A stretch of DNA of 64,000 nucleotides from Cladocopium goreaui (Eukaryota; Sar; Dinophyceae; Suessiales; Symbiodiniaceae): positions 124,001 to 188,000 of the forward strand of contig CAMXCT020001024.1 in the NCBI GenBank assembly GCA_947184155.2, in the 5' to 3' direction. The position numbers and the translations under genes were made by a program. The notes under the pieces were generated by a model, which was not told the DNA's origin, searched no databases, and was given only the letters and a program-made list of their open reading frames with translations. The number at the start of each line of letters is the position of its first letter. The stretch's first letter is position 1. Shown in pieces: positions 11,882 through 22,380 of this stretch.

Positions 11882-11961
11882 ATTTTCATTTTGCATGGTG
11901 TTCTGTCCGTCCACGCTTCGTCCATGCCCCCTCTGCGGCGAAGCAAACTAAACGAGAACCC
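11882..11961 (+). repeat. array-border element, right copy
   Basis: Direct repeat of 8836-8916, ending in GCGGCGAAGCAAACTAAACG and AGAACCCA. It closes the satellite array on the right. Confidence 0.75.
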
Positions 11962-13609
11962 AGGAATAAACAGCGACTAGAAAGATGGGGTAAGAGTTAA
12001 TTACATTAACAGAAATAGCGACTAATTAGAAGAATGTAGACGTAGCTGACACAGCATGCTGTGGTGAATTGTGGCCCCTGATACCATCAGTGCGCACGAT
12101 GTTTTGCTAAAGATCTTACGTCATTTCGTGCAGAGCACAGCTGCCCACACCACAAGATTTTTTAGAAAAGACGTGCTGCGTGCCGTCTTGCTTTTCGGTT
12201 CTCTGGCCCACCTTGGTTTGGACTAGTTTTCGGCAGTGAACATCTCCGTCGTCAGATATTTCAAATTCTGATGGTGTTGCGCAGTCTGGTGACATGCTCA
12301 TGCTGCAAACTGGCGACTTCTGCGGCACTGCTACCAGTCCTGTGGCCTGACTGCATCTCAATGTCAACCCAAAGTGTGCTGCTTGGGGGACCTTGAGCCC
12401 AAATCCCAATTTTCGCCCCTGGTAATTCTTCACCACAACCGTGGCTTACCATGGCTTGCCTGAGATACCTGGCTTGCCCAACAATGGGGTCATGACCAGT
12501 CCGTGCCTCAGCGCACATCGCCATGCCGTCCACAGCTGGAGGGAAGTGGCCCCCAGGCCGAGCTCCAGCTGCTCGGGACTTGGCTGGTGTCCATCAAGGC
12601 CATGGGAGATGGAGTGCTCATGCTGTAAATAAGCAAACAAAAAATGAATAAAGACACAGATTTTGCATGATTTTGCCAGATTTATGATGTAAATGAATAT
12701 AGATTGATATGGATTTTGTTTTATGACTCTTTAACGTTCATATTGATATGTTGATGGAGCAGCTTGGATCAAATTGGATCGAATGGACCACCGAATTGGA
12801 TGGATAGACCAGTCACTGCAGATTTGTAGCGCAGCTACAGCTTGCGTTGGACAGGTGGCACGTGGTTTCGATTTGAGAACGAGGACGCAGCAGTGGAGTC
12901 CCTGGCGGAATGGCCCCAAAGCACCTCCAGCTCTTGGGTTCAAAGCAACAGAGGGGTAGCTTTGCTGGTGGATCGTTAGTATTACTATGTATTATATAGT
13001 ATTATTATATCTAGTATTGTTCTTCTGATAGGGCAGGGTAATTTCGAGCAATTTCCTTTTCACCAAAATGTAGCGACGTAGCGCACTCTGACTGTATGAA
13101 GCTGACTACCGCAGAACCTTCCAGATGATCCTGGCATTTTCGACCCTGCGCCTGTGATGACAGACGGCTTCATTGCAAAGCCTCATCCTTAGAGAGCTGC
13201 TGTTCCTGAAGACTTTCGGATTCCAATGCAGTTTGTGTTATGTGACTTGGGTGGTGTTATATCCGACAGGGCATCTCTAGTAGCCCAAGTGGCCTTCGAT
13301 GATCTTAACGGTTCCAAATGGCACCAAGCCCCGAAATGGCCTCCAAGTCTTGGTTTTGCTTTTGTTGCATCATTGTTTGGACAACACTGAGGCTTTGCTG
13401 GTGCGCCTGGCTTTGTTTGTCCCAAACGGTCGGTTGGAAACCGGAAGTCCGCGCACTTATTGTAATCATCAAAGGAAGTTGGGAAGCAATACTTCCGTGT
13501 TACGGACAAATAGAAAATGATAAAGGGTGGTGATCACATAACAATACATAACAATAACAATACATAACAAAAGAATAAGAAGCAGTGGAATTGACTTTGA
13601 TGAAGGGTG
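11962..13609. other. no certain gene
   Basis: Minus-strand frames at 12116-12436 and 12446-12640 have ordinary protein composition and abut at CCATG/GTAAG-like sequence on the minus strand, so exons of a minus-strand gene are possible. A minus-strand frame at 13189-13509 is similar. No domain was recognised. Confidence 0.25.
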
Positions 13610-13968
13610 GTGATAATGACGGGTGGTGACGAAGGGAAGTGGTGACGAAGGGAAGTGATGATGAAGGGGAGTGGTGACGAAGGGAAGTGGTGAAGAAGGG
13701 AAGTGATGATGAAGGGGAGTGGTGACGAAGGGAAGTGGTGAAGAAGGGAAGTGGTGACGAAGGGAAGTGGTGACGAAGGGAAGTGGTGACGATGGGAAGC
13801 GGTGACGAAGGGAAGTGGTGACGAAGGGAAGTGGTGACGAAGGGAAGTGGTGACGATGGGAAGTGGTGAGGAAGGGAAGTAGTGAGGAAGGGAAGCGGTG
13901 ACGAAGGGAGGTGGTGACGATGGGAAGTGGTGACGATGGGAAGTGGTGAGGAAGGGGAGTGGTGAGTT
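13610..13968. repeat. 15-bp minisatellite
   Basis: About 24 units of GGTGACGAAGGGAAGT-like sequence with GACGATGGG and GATGAAGGG variants. The minus-strand open frames (HHFPSSPLPFVT repeats) are artefacts. Confidence 0.95.
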
Positions 13969-14965
13969 GGGGAGGAAGCCGGAGCACGAAACCTTGTGTT
14001 TTTCCGTGTAAAGTGGCTGCAGCCGGCGATGAAAGGTACCTCGTGTGTGCGACGGGTGCGGCTGGGGTCGGTTGGTCGTTTTTTTTTTGCCGCAGTGTTA
14101 CGGTGGCTTGAAGCTGCTTTGGGTGTGCTTGCGTGTGCGTAGTTATAGTGTGTTTTGGAATCTCCGGTTGCAGATCGCATTGGAATGGCTGCATGATGCT
14201 GCATGGGCTATGTTTTGGGGAGGAAGCCGGAGCACGAAACCTTGTGTTTTTCCGTGTAGAGTGGCTGCAGGCGACGATGAAAGGTACCTCGTGTGTGCGA
14301 CGGGTGCGGCTGGGGTCGGTTGGTCGTTTTTTTTTGCCGCAGTGTCACGGTGGCTTCAAGCTGCTTTGGGTGTGGTTGTGTGTGCGTAGTTATAGGGTGT
14401 TTTGGAATCTGTGGTTGCAGATCCCATTGGAATGGCTGCATGATGTTGCATGGGCTATGTTTTGGGGAGGAAGCCGGAGCACGAAACCTTGATGGGTGGG
14501 ATGGGGGGGGTGTCTTTTCCGTTGTAAAGTGGCCGCAGGCCAGGCGATGAAGGGTTAACTAGTAGGGGCGGCGGGTGGTCATGCGGCTCTGGCGCGCTGC
14601 GGTGGGTTTATCGTTTTTTTTGCCGCAGTGTAACGGTGGCTTCAAGCTGCTTTGGGTGTGCTTGTGTGTGCGTAGTTATAGGGTGTTTTGGAATCTGTGC
14701 TTGCAGATCGCATTGGAATGGCTGCATGATGTTGCAAGGGCTCTGTTGTGGGGAGGAAGCCGGAGCACGAAACCTTGTGTTTTTCCGTGTAAAGTGGCTG
14801 CAGGCGACGATGAAAAGGTACCTCGTCTGTGCGGCGGTTGCGGCTGCGGTCGGTTGGTCGTTTTTTTTTTGCCGCAGTGTAACGGTGGCTTCAAGCTGCT
14901 TTGGGTGTGCTTGTGTGTGCGTAGTTATAGGGTGTTTTGGAATCTGTGCTTGCAGATCGCATTGG
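13969..14965. repeat. ~248-285 bp tandem array
   Basis: GGAGGAAGCCGGAGCACGAA recurs at about 13971, 14219, 14467 and 14752. Each unit then has TTTTTCCGTGTAAAGTGGC, a poly-T run followed by GCCGCAGTGT, and CTGCTTTGGGTGTG. The third unit diverges in its first half. Confidence 0.9.
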
Positions 14966-15745
14966 AGTGGCTGCGTCAAGGTTGCTTGCCGCCGCGGCTG
15001 CATGCGTAATACTATTGTCTTTTGCAGCTGAAGATTGTAAATCGTATTGGAGTGGCTGCATCCAGGCTGCGATAGTCATTTGTCAGCAGATCTTTTTTTC
15101 CTTTTAAAATTCCTTTGGCGTCGAGATCCGGTTTTGGAGCTGCAATTTCCGACGCCATTGCACGTACTTCTATTGGGTTTTGCAACTCAGTCTCTGCAGA
15201 TCGCATTGGAATGGCTGCGTCAAGGTTGCTTGCCGCCGCGGCTGCATGCGTAATACTATTGTCTTTTGCAGCTGAAGATTGTAAATCGTATTGGAGTGGC
15301 TGCATCCAGGCTGCGATAGTCATTTGTCAGCAGATTTTCGCAAATTTGGCGCTAGTAATTTTCCTTTTAAAATTCCTTTTAAAAAATGCTTCAAAATCGT
15401 CTTTTTTTTGCTTTGGCGTCGAGATCCGGTTTTGGAGCTGCAATTTCCGACGCCGTTGCGCTTAGTTCTATTGTGATTTGCAACTCAGTCTCTGCAGATC
15501 GCATTGGAGTGGCTGCCTCAAGGTTGCTTGCCGCCGCGGCTGCATGCGTAATACTATTGTCTTTTGCAGCTGAAGATTGTAAATCGTATTGGAGTGGCTG
15601 CATCCAGGCTGCGATAGTGATTTGTCAGCAGATTTTCGCAATTTTGGCGCTAGTAATTTCCCTTTTAAAATTCCTTTTAAAAAATGCTTCAAAATCGTCT
15701 TTTTTCTGCTTTGGCGTCGAGATCCGGTTTTGGAGCTGCAATTCC
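14951..15745. repeat. ~244-298 bp tandem array
   Basis: TGCAGATCGCATTGGA recurs at about 14951, 15195 and 15493. Units share CTTGCCGCCGCGGCTGCATG, GCTGAAGATTGTAAATCG, and GTCGAGATCCGGTTTTGGAG. The TGCAGATCGCATTGGAATGG segment is shared with the preceding array, so the two are related. Confidence 0.9.
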
Positions 15746-16250
15746 TGTGTGGAAAAGTTTGTGTGTAAACGCTTGCCATGTGTAAAAGCACTGTGTGCAA
15801 GTACTGTGTGTAAGTGTTCTGTGTCTAAACGCTTGCTGTGTGTGAAAGCTTGCTGTGTGTAAAAGATGTTGCGTGTAAAAGTTGGCTGTGTGTAAAAGCT
15901 TATCTGTGCATGTGTTAAAAGTGTCTCTGTGTAAAAGTTTTTTTTTGGTGTGTGTGTAAACGCTTGCCATGTGTAAAAGCACTGTGTGTAAGTGTTCTGT
16001 GTGTAAACGCTTGCCATGTGTAAAAGCACTGTGTGCAAGTACTGTGTGTAAACGCTTGCTGTGTGTGAAAGCTTGCTGTGTGTAAAAGTTTTGTGTGTAA
16101 AAGTTTGCTGTGTGTAAAAGCTTCTCTGTGTAAAAGTTTCTGTGTGTGTGTAAGCGCTTGCCATGTGTAAAAGCACTGTGTGTAAGTGTTCTGTGTGTAA
16201 ATGCTTGCTGTGTGTGAAAGCTTGCTGTGTGTAAAAGCTTCTCTGTGGAA
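15746..16250 (-). repeat. inverted segment of the TTTACACAG satellite
   Basis: Units read TGTGTGTAAAAGCTTGC on the plus strand, the reverse complement of the CTTTTACACACA units at 9.0-11.8 kb, with GCAAGC replacing GAAGC. The junction with the preceding array at about 15745 is sharp. Confidence 0.9.
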
Positions 16251-16535
16251 TGAAGAAGTGTGGGGAGTGTGAAGAAAGCAATGAGAAGTGTGAAGTGTGG
16301 ACTGTGACGTGTAAAGTGTGAAGTATGAAGTGTGGAGTCTGAAGAAAGCAGTGAGAAGTGTGAAGCGTGGAGTGTAAAGTGTGGAGTGTGAAGTGTGGAG
16401 TGAGAAGTGAAAAGTGTGAAGTGTGGAGTGTGAAGTTTGGAGTGCGAAGAGTGCAGTGTGAAGTGTGAAGTGTGGAGTGCGAAGAGTGCAGTGTGAAGTG
16501 TGAAGTGTGGAGTGTGAAGTGCGAAGTGGAGCTTC
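16251..16535. repeat. 7-bp-based GTGTGAA/GTGTGGA minisatellite
   Basis: AAGTGTGAAGTGTGGAGTG-type repeats with higher-order blocks containing GAAGAAAGCAGTGAGAAGTG. It continues directly from the inverted satellite. A related family occurs at 28.34-28.94 kb. Confidence 0.9.
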
Positions 16536-16686
16536 ACATGTGACATGTGAAGCAGGACACAACTTTCGCAGAGTGCATGCACGCACGGGCTTGGCTGGCG
16601 CACGGCGCATGCAAGTTCTATAGATGAGAAAGGTCTTATATATATCTTTAAGGCAACTTCCGCCCCGCCTCGTGCGGGTACTACTG

Positions 16687-16747
<61 letters not shown>

Positions 16748-16764
16748 CAGAGTAGTAGTAGTAG
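16687..16764. repeat. TAG trinucleotide microsatellite
   Basis: Almost perfect TAG/GTA repeats with one interruption near 16747. Confidence 0.95.
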
Positions 16765-16774
16765 AACCCCACTT

Positions 16775-16885
16775 GAAGCCCCTTGAAGCCCCCCCTTAAG
16801 CCCCCCCTTAAGCCCCCCTTAAGCCTCCCCTTAAGCCCCCCCTTAAGCCCCCCCTTGAAGCTCTCCCTTGAAGCCACCCCTTAGG
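16775..16885. repeat. 11-bp CCCCCCTTAAG minisatellite
   Basis: About nine units of CCCCCCTTAAG with CCTTGAAG variants at both ends. Confidence 0.9.
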
Positions 16886-17224
16886 CCCCCTCAAAAAATG
16901 TATAAAAGATTGATCCTAAGAATATTTCTAAACTCATATTATAGCAGTATAACAACTCAAAAATTATTCGAAAAAAACCATAACAACCAACCACAATTAC
17001 CTCATTCATTCCTAAAAATCATCACTACCTACCATCAATCACCTCATTCATTCCACAAAATCATCACTACATGCCATACCAGTAGTACCGCACAAGGCGG
17101 TGGCGGAAGTTTCAAAAATAGGAAAGTTATAGGAGAGGTTGGTTGTTGTGAATCAGGGATGGCAAAGCGAATCCACTGATGGACCGAAAGGTGCTTGAGG
17201 TCTCCTCTCTGTCTCTCTCTTTCT

Positions 17225-17395
17225 CTGACTATCTACCTACCTATCCATCTTCTATGTATCTATCTATCTATCTATCTAGCTATCTATCTCTCTCTTTCTC
17301 TCTTTCATCTAATTACCTGTCTACCTATCTACCTATCTACCTATGTACCTATCTACCTATCTACCTATCTACCTATCTACCTATCGACCTATCTG
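17225..17395. repeat. CTAT/CTAC tetranucleotide microsatellite
   Basis: TATC repeats with a TCTC island pass into CTACCTAT repeats. Confidence 0.95.
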
Positions 17396-17925
17396 TAGTG
17401 TAGTGTAGTGTAATGTAGCGTAGTGTAGTGTAATTTCGTGTGGTGGAGTGTAGTTGTGTAGTCGTAGTTGTAGTTGTAGTGTAGCGGAGCGTAGTGTATT
17501 GTAATGTAGTGAAGGGTAGTGGAAGGTAGTGTAGTGTAATGTAGTGTGTGTAGTGGAGTGTAGTGTAGTGTAGTGGAGTGTAGTGTAGTGTAATGTAGTG
17601 TAGTGTAATTTAGTGTAGTGTAGTGTAGTGTAATTTAGTGTAGCGGAGTGTAGTGGAGTGTAGTTGTAGTGTTGTGGAGCGTACTGTAGTGTAATGTAGT
17701 GTAGTGGAGTGTAGTGTAGTTTAATGTAGTGTAGTGTAGTGGAGCCTAGTGTAGTGCAATGCAATGTAGTGAAATTTAATGTAGTGGAGTGTAGTGGAGT
17801 GTAGTCTAGCTGTGTAGTTGTAGTTGTAGTGTTGTGGAGGGTAGTGTAGTGTAATGTAGTGAAGTGTAGTGGAGTGTAGTGGAGTGTGGTGTAATGTAAC
17901 GTAGTGTAGTGTAGTGAAGCGAAGC
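17396..17925. repeat. TAGTG minisatellite
   Basis: 5-bp TAGTG units with GGAGTG, TAATG and TTGTAGT variants. The long minus-strand frames (TTLHYTTLHY) are artefacts. Confidence 0.95.
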
Positions 17926-18085
17926 GGCGAAGCGACATCTGAACCTCCAAAAGTGATCCGAGCATGGTGTGTTTTGTACATTTTGACTTGGAAATGTGCT
18001 TCGCGCCTCAACGGCGTGCACTTTTTCGACATCGCAGCGTCCAAAACGTGCCCTAGTACGGCAGCGGAACTGCCTTTGGCCTTCC

Positions 18086-19480
18086 AACTGTGTTTTCAAA
18101 CTACTGAGAAATAGCAGACTGTTGTCAAAGGACAAACCTTTGATGTGAGTGAATGTGCCTCATCAAGTATGTAGGTGCCAGCCCATGTGGGATGCACTCT
18201 GTCCAGGCCTGTGGGATGCACTCTGTCCAGGCCTGTGTCAGTGGAGATGGGTACAAAGGCCACTGCAGTGTGCTCGCCATATGGGCCGTCTGCGGCCAGA
18301 AAAATCAAAGCCTATCTGATCTGAAGTGAGAGTGGAAGGGGATGGAAGGGTGGTGTGCTCGAAATCCTGACCAGTCAGCTAGAAAGTCCAGGCACAAGGA
18401 AATGTAGCGGAGGCAAGGGAGGGAAGTTAATTAAGCTGTGACGCCCTGACAATCCTGACCAGTCTGCGGCCAGAAGAGCCAGAAGCAAATTTCTGAGGTT
18501 CAAACCTGTTGACAGAATAGCAGGAACACGAAGGTACAATGTACTAGGAGGGAAGCAGAACTTGAGCAGGGCAGCCGGACCGCAGAGACAAGGGCTCAGG
18601 TCAGAGAAAGGCAAAGAGAAAGGAGGACAAAGAACACCTAAATATCGTTTCGCTTGAGCCAAAGGCACGGAGTTTTTCACTTCACTTTTGAGTGATTCTG
18701 AAATTTATGCACAGAGCCTACCCCTCAGCCGTTTGAACGTTTTAGCCATACGCCAGATGCGTCAATTGAGCTGCATCTTAGATAGTTGCACGATCTCCGC
18801 CAGTTACGAAGTTAGCCAGGCGCAAAAAGCCATACTGCTTATGTCACGCACAGCCAAAGGTGCAAGCACGTCATCTGAAGAGCAAAAATGCACGATTTTC
18901 ACCACGCACAGATGATGAACATAATCTTCCGCTCATGAAGACTGGTGGCAAGAGCACTAGGGCACCGGAGTCGACCGCAAACCCTGGCAGCTCTCCAAGT
19001 GAACCGTTTTGGGCACCGTGCCCATCAAACAAGCACCTTTAGAGTTGAGCTCAGGAAATTATCCAAGAGTATAATTGAAAAAGCACTACTTAGCGGACTC
19101 TGAGCGCGCCCTGTGGGCTGTTGGTGCCCCTTCATCATTTCTCACATTAGCTCATGTTTTACTGTCCGTTTCACCTTTCTTTTCACCACTCTCGTTGCGA
19201 CACGGCTTTGTCGTTGTTTGCTTCGAAGTGACTATATGTGAGCTGTTATGCCTTGACGGCTTGCGCCATGTGATCTCGGGGATCCTGGCTGGGGGGATCC
19301 CTTGCTGTGTTTTGCTTTGTTTTGGTGGGTTTGCTTTTGGTTTTTGTTTTCGGCTTGTGGTGACTTCGTGACGGCCTACTGGACTATGCGCAGGTCCTAT
19401 ACCAGTTCACTCTTGAGGCCCCTCAATCTGCAGACGGCCATGTATGCGTTAATTAACTAATTAACCCTATTTTGCAACAT
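18086..19480. other. no gene recognised; possible decayed 5' flank of the copia element
   Basis: An imperfect direct repeat of 26-27 bp (GGGATGCACTCTGTCCAGGC) lies at 18189-18235. No LTR pair could be matched between here and 24.1-24.3 kb. Short frames carry no known domain. Confidence 0.35.
18653..18670 (-). other. possible relict dinoflagellate spliced leader
   Basis: On the minus strand this reads CCGTGCCTTTGGCTCAAG. The known dinoflagellate leader has the same order of bases with three additional positions (an A after CCGT and AT before TTTGG). The 3' half TTTGGCTCAAG is identical. Relict leaders mark mRNA-derived retrocopies, but no retrogene was recognised downstream on the minus strand. 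Confidence 0.4.
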
Positions 19481-19481
19481 A

Positions 19482-20061
19482 CAATTGAACGTGTTGGACG
19501 ACCTGGCGGAAGCCATGAAGGCGTTGGACGGAAAAAAGATGAAACTGTTTTTCAGGTCTCAGATGCGCATTGGTGAGGATTTTGGAGTGAACCTTGAACA
19601 GTGCCAGTTGCGAAACGTGAGACTGAATCATTTTTTCAACAGTTTGCGATCGTCGTGTTTCATTTTTGCACCTGAATTTTTCGAAGCACCAGAACCCATT
19701 TTTGTCTGACTCAGACTCTGCATGTTCAGTTGTTGTGGATCAACCAACAAACTGTGGGGACGAATTTGATGACAGCAGTGGCGAAGAAACGGAAGCAGAC
19801 ATTTGCCAGCTTTGGAATTTGGATTTTGGGTGGGTGCATGAACAGATTGCTTTGTGGCAACCAGTGACTTGTCAGGATCTCATTCAGGAAACTTCACATC
19901 GTGTCACGACTTTTCAATGCGGTTTGCAAGGCATGGAGGTTGAAGGTGATACTCCAGTTTCCCAAGATCTTGTTTCTTCAAACTGTCTATCGAATCAAAT
20001 TGTAAAAAGTTGGAACGTCCACTTTTCTGAATGTGGAAGACACACTTTCTCATGCATGTGA
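19482..20061 (+). pseudogene. copia element, 5' (gag-like) remnants
   Basis: Two open frames (19482-19709 and 19666-20061) shifted against each other precede the protease region. They carry no zinc knuckle I can identify. They are assigned to the element only by position and orientation. Confidence 0.4.
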
Positions 20062-20126
20062 ACTGCATAGGTATTCACCATGCATCCACTTTTATCTGAA
20101 ATCATGATGGGTACCGAAAGCCAACA

Positions 20127-20465
20127 TTGGTTGTTTTTTTGGACTCTGGTGCAGCAGCGACTGTGATGGCTACTGCATCACGTGCGACTTACGGTTCATG
20201 GGTTACCAATTCTCAGAATGACCGCTTCCGGGCGGCTAATGGCAGTAAAGTGAACACCGATGGATCTACCACTGTTTCGGTTTGGGTTGGATTCAAGAAA
20301 AAGAATGACAACTTGGGAAGATTTCCAATCTACCGTCAAGCCAAGTTGAAGTGCCTTGTCGGTGGAATTGGCCAGAACATCATATTCGTACCCTCTGTGA
20401 GTGTGGATGGGAATTCAATCAGAATCCAGAAGCTGCTGAGGTTACGCATGTTGCATCAGGTTTGA
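20127..20465 (+). pseudogene. Ty1/copia pol remnant: aspartic protease
   Basis: A frame with LDSGAAATVM near its start, the DSGA active-site motif of retroviral-type proteases, then a glycine-rich flap-like stretch. The frame ends at 20463-20465, but the coding thread passes at about 20430 into another frame (20351-20605), so a small indel has broken it. It sits immediately upstream of the integrase, the order expected in copia. Confidence 0.7.
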
Positions 20466-20585
20466 GGTTGGACGACATTTGTAACTTTGGTGGATGTTCA
20501 TGGGTTAAACTCGACCCTGCATGGATGTATAGTGGTTCTGAGTCCTCTGCACAACATGGTGAATTTGTGATGTCAGAAGGTTTGA

Positions 20586-21095
20586 ATGCAGTGCACGACA
20601 GCTAGTGCAAACTTGAATCCTTTGAGCCGTGCAGCGGAGGCTGCATTGGAAACTCACCGAATGCAAGGGCATGTGCCCTATGATCCACGTTGCACAATCT
20701 GTGCAAGAGGCAAGTCGACATTCCAACATCATCGACGCCGAGAAGGTACTCTTGAAACGGAAGTGCAAGCTGACTTTGGGTTTTTGACCACAAGAGGTGA
20801 GATGGTTGATGATGAAGCTGATGGAACTATCAAAGTGTTGGTTCTGACCGAGCTTTCCACGAACTGCGTTGGTTATGTGATTGTAGGCCAGGAGACTCGA
20901 ACCGTGAAGAACCAAATTGGCAAGTGGCTGGATCATTTTGGCATTGCATCTTCCACATCTTCCGTGGTGCTGCACACTGATGCCGAACGTGCTGTTTCTG
21001 AATTGGTTGGGAATAGCTCTGACAAGTATACCTTTTTGGTTCGCCGTGCACGACCTCAACAACATCAAAGCAATGGAGGTGCTGAACATTGCTGA
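20586..21095 (+). pseudogene. Ty1/copia pol remnant: integrase core
   Basis: HRMQGH and CTIC form the HHCC zinc-binding motif. The catalytic acidic residues can be followed: D in QADFGF, D in LHTDAE, and E 35 residues further on in NGGAE. This is the rve integrase layout. The frame stops right after the glutamate because GCTGAAC is repeated 10 bp apart at 21081 and 21091, a tandem duplication that shifts the frame. The coding thread resumes in the next frame with AERAVRRLKES. Confidence 0.85.
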
Positions 21096-22380
21096 ACGAG
21101 CCGTTCGTCGACTCAAAGAATCCCTTGCTGTGTTGCGCGCCGAGATGAATCAAGGAGGTGCTGATGTTTGCTTCACTGAACGTGGCCTGCATGATGTTGT
21201 TACCTACATTGCGCTGAGCCACAACCATTTTTCCAAAGCTCATGGAACTGACTTTTCTCCTTTGGAATACTCCACACAGCGCAAGCTGTCTCGACCTTCC
21301 TTTGCAATGTTTGGACAAAGTGTCCTTGCCGAGTTGCCCAGTAGTATGCGAGCCCAATCACCCAATGAGACCAGAAGCATTGAAGCTTCTTTTGTGCACT
21401 CAGGCTTGGATACTGGACCAGTGGTGCAAGGTGCATTCAGAATTGATGGTGAATTAGTTCTGAAGCGCTTTGTTGCAAGGAATGTCAAGCCGATTACTCC
21501 AATGGTGTGGAACCAAACCATTGGTGGTCAATTGTTTTGTGAAATTGAAGGTGGTCAAGCTCAAGGTAAAATTCTTCCTGCATGTGAAGGAGTTCGTGTT
21601 GAACCAGCTGCACCCAATGTAGAGAGACCCAGACTGCCGGACACCGATGTCAACCAGCCCATGCATGATGATGTTGCTGAATATCCCGATGGTGCTCCAG
21701 GTGATTTGGTGAGAGAAATGAAAGAATCAGACCCGAGCTACAGAGCTCCAATTCAACGGAAGAGACCGGTGGAGTCCGCTCCATCACAACCCAGAAAGCC
21801 AGGTGAATTGAAAATTGCCCGACGAGACCCAATTCGTGCATCTACTTCTGAAGGGCCTGCATTACCGAAAGCCTCTCCAAGTGTTTCTCCAAAGTCTCCG
21901 TCTCCGTCTCCAGATGCTGCAAGGTCAGAAGTGCGTGTTTTCCCGAAGACACCCAGGTGTCCTGCATGTGATTCTGGAATGGATGTACCAGGAATTAGGC
22001 ATAATGCTGAATGTAAGAGAAAGAGAGTTGCATGTGAGACGAGTGAAACTCCCATTGCAACTCCTGCTGTTGTGCCTAATGTTGCAAGACCGAGACTTGA
22101 GGTTCAAGACATGGAGGTTGAAACAGAAACGGGCCCAACTCCGGTTGGCGCAGGTTCTAATGAGGTTGGTCCAACCATGGACGTTGAAGGTTCAGGCGTG
22201 AAAAGGGAAGCGGAACAATCCGTGCAAGATCTTGAGGATGAGATGGCCGCTGAGCGTGCCTCCGGGACCCAGGTTCCGATGACTCTCGACCTTTTTGTCA
22301 TGGGTGATGCATGTCATGCCTTAGGACCTGTTGCATGGTGTTTGGAACAAGGACCAGAGAGTGGAAACCTGATGAAGTGA
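21091..22380 (+). pseudogene. Ty1/copia pol remnant: integrase C-terminus and linker
   Basis: Continues the integrase after the 10-bp duplication, with FTERGLHDVVTYIALSHN and DFSPLEYS typical of a copia integrase C-terminal region. A long Pro/Ser-rich linker with Val-Ala-Arg-Pro repeats follows. The frame closes at TGA 22378-22380, while the reverse transcriptase thread continues in another frame that opens at 22311. Confidence 0.75.

Larger units (their letters stand above)
16655..17111. mobile_element. fold-back (MITE-like) element
   Basis: The first 33 bp (16655-16687) and the last 33 bp (17079-17111) are near-perfect inverted repeats: AACTTCCGCC at the left edge, GGCGGAAGTT at the right edge, and CCAGTAGTACC on the inner side. 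The core holds a TAG microsatellite and a CCCCCTTAAG minisatellite and has no coding capacity. The right arm recurs at 47269-47301. Confidence 0.6.
17079..18085 (+). repeat. composite dispersed element, copy 1
   Basis: Order of parts: CCAGTAGTACC arm, a unique block (GGAGAGGTTGGTTGTTGTGA, CCACTGATGGAC), a CTAT/CTAC tetranucleotide run, a TAGTG minisatellite, then a 3' block containing TTTTGACTTGGAAATGTGCT and GGCGTGCACTTTTTCGACAT. Copy 2 at 47266-48000 has the same parts in the same order and orientation, without the tetranucleotide run. Confidence 0.75.

Noticed and set aside
13469-15862. Several 100-240 codon frames on both strands
   Set aside because: All fall within the 15-bp minisatellite or the ~250-bp arrays and show repeat-derived sequence.
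15625-18044. Minus-strand frames of 190-320 codons (TLHTSHFTLH, TTLHYTTLHY)
   Set aside because: Translations of GTGTGAA, TAGTG and related minisatellites.
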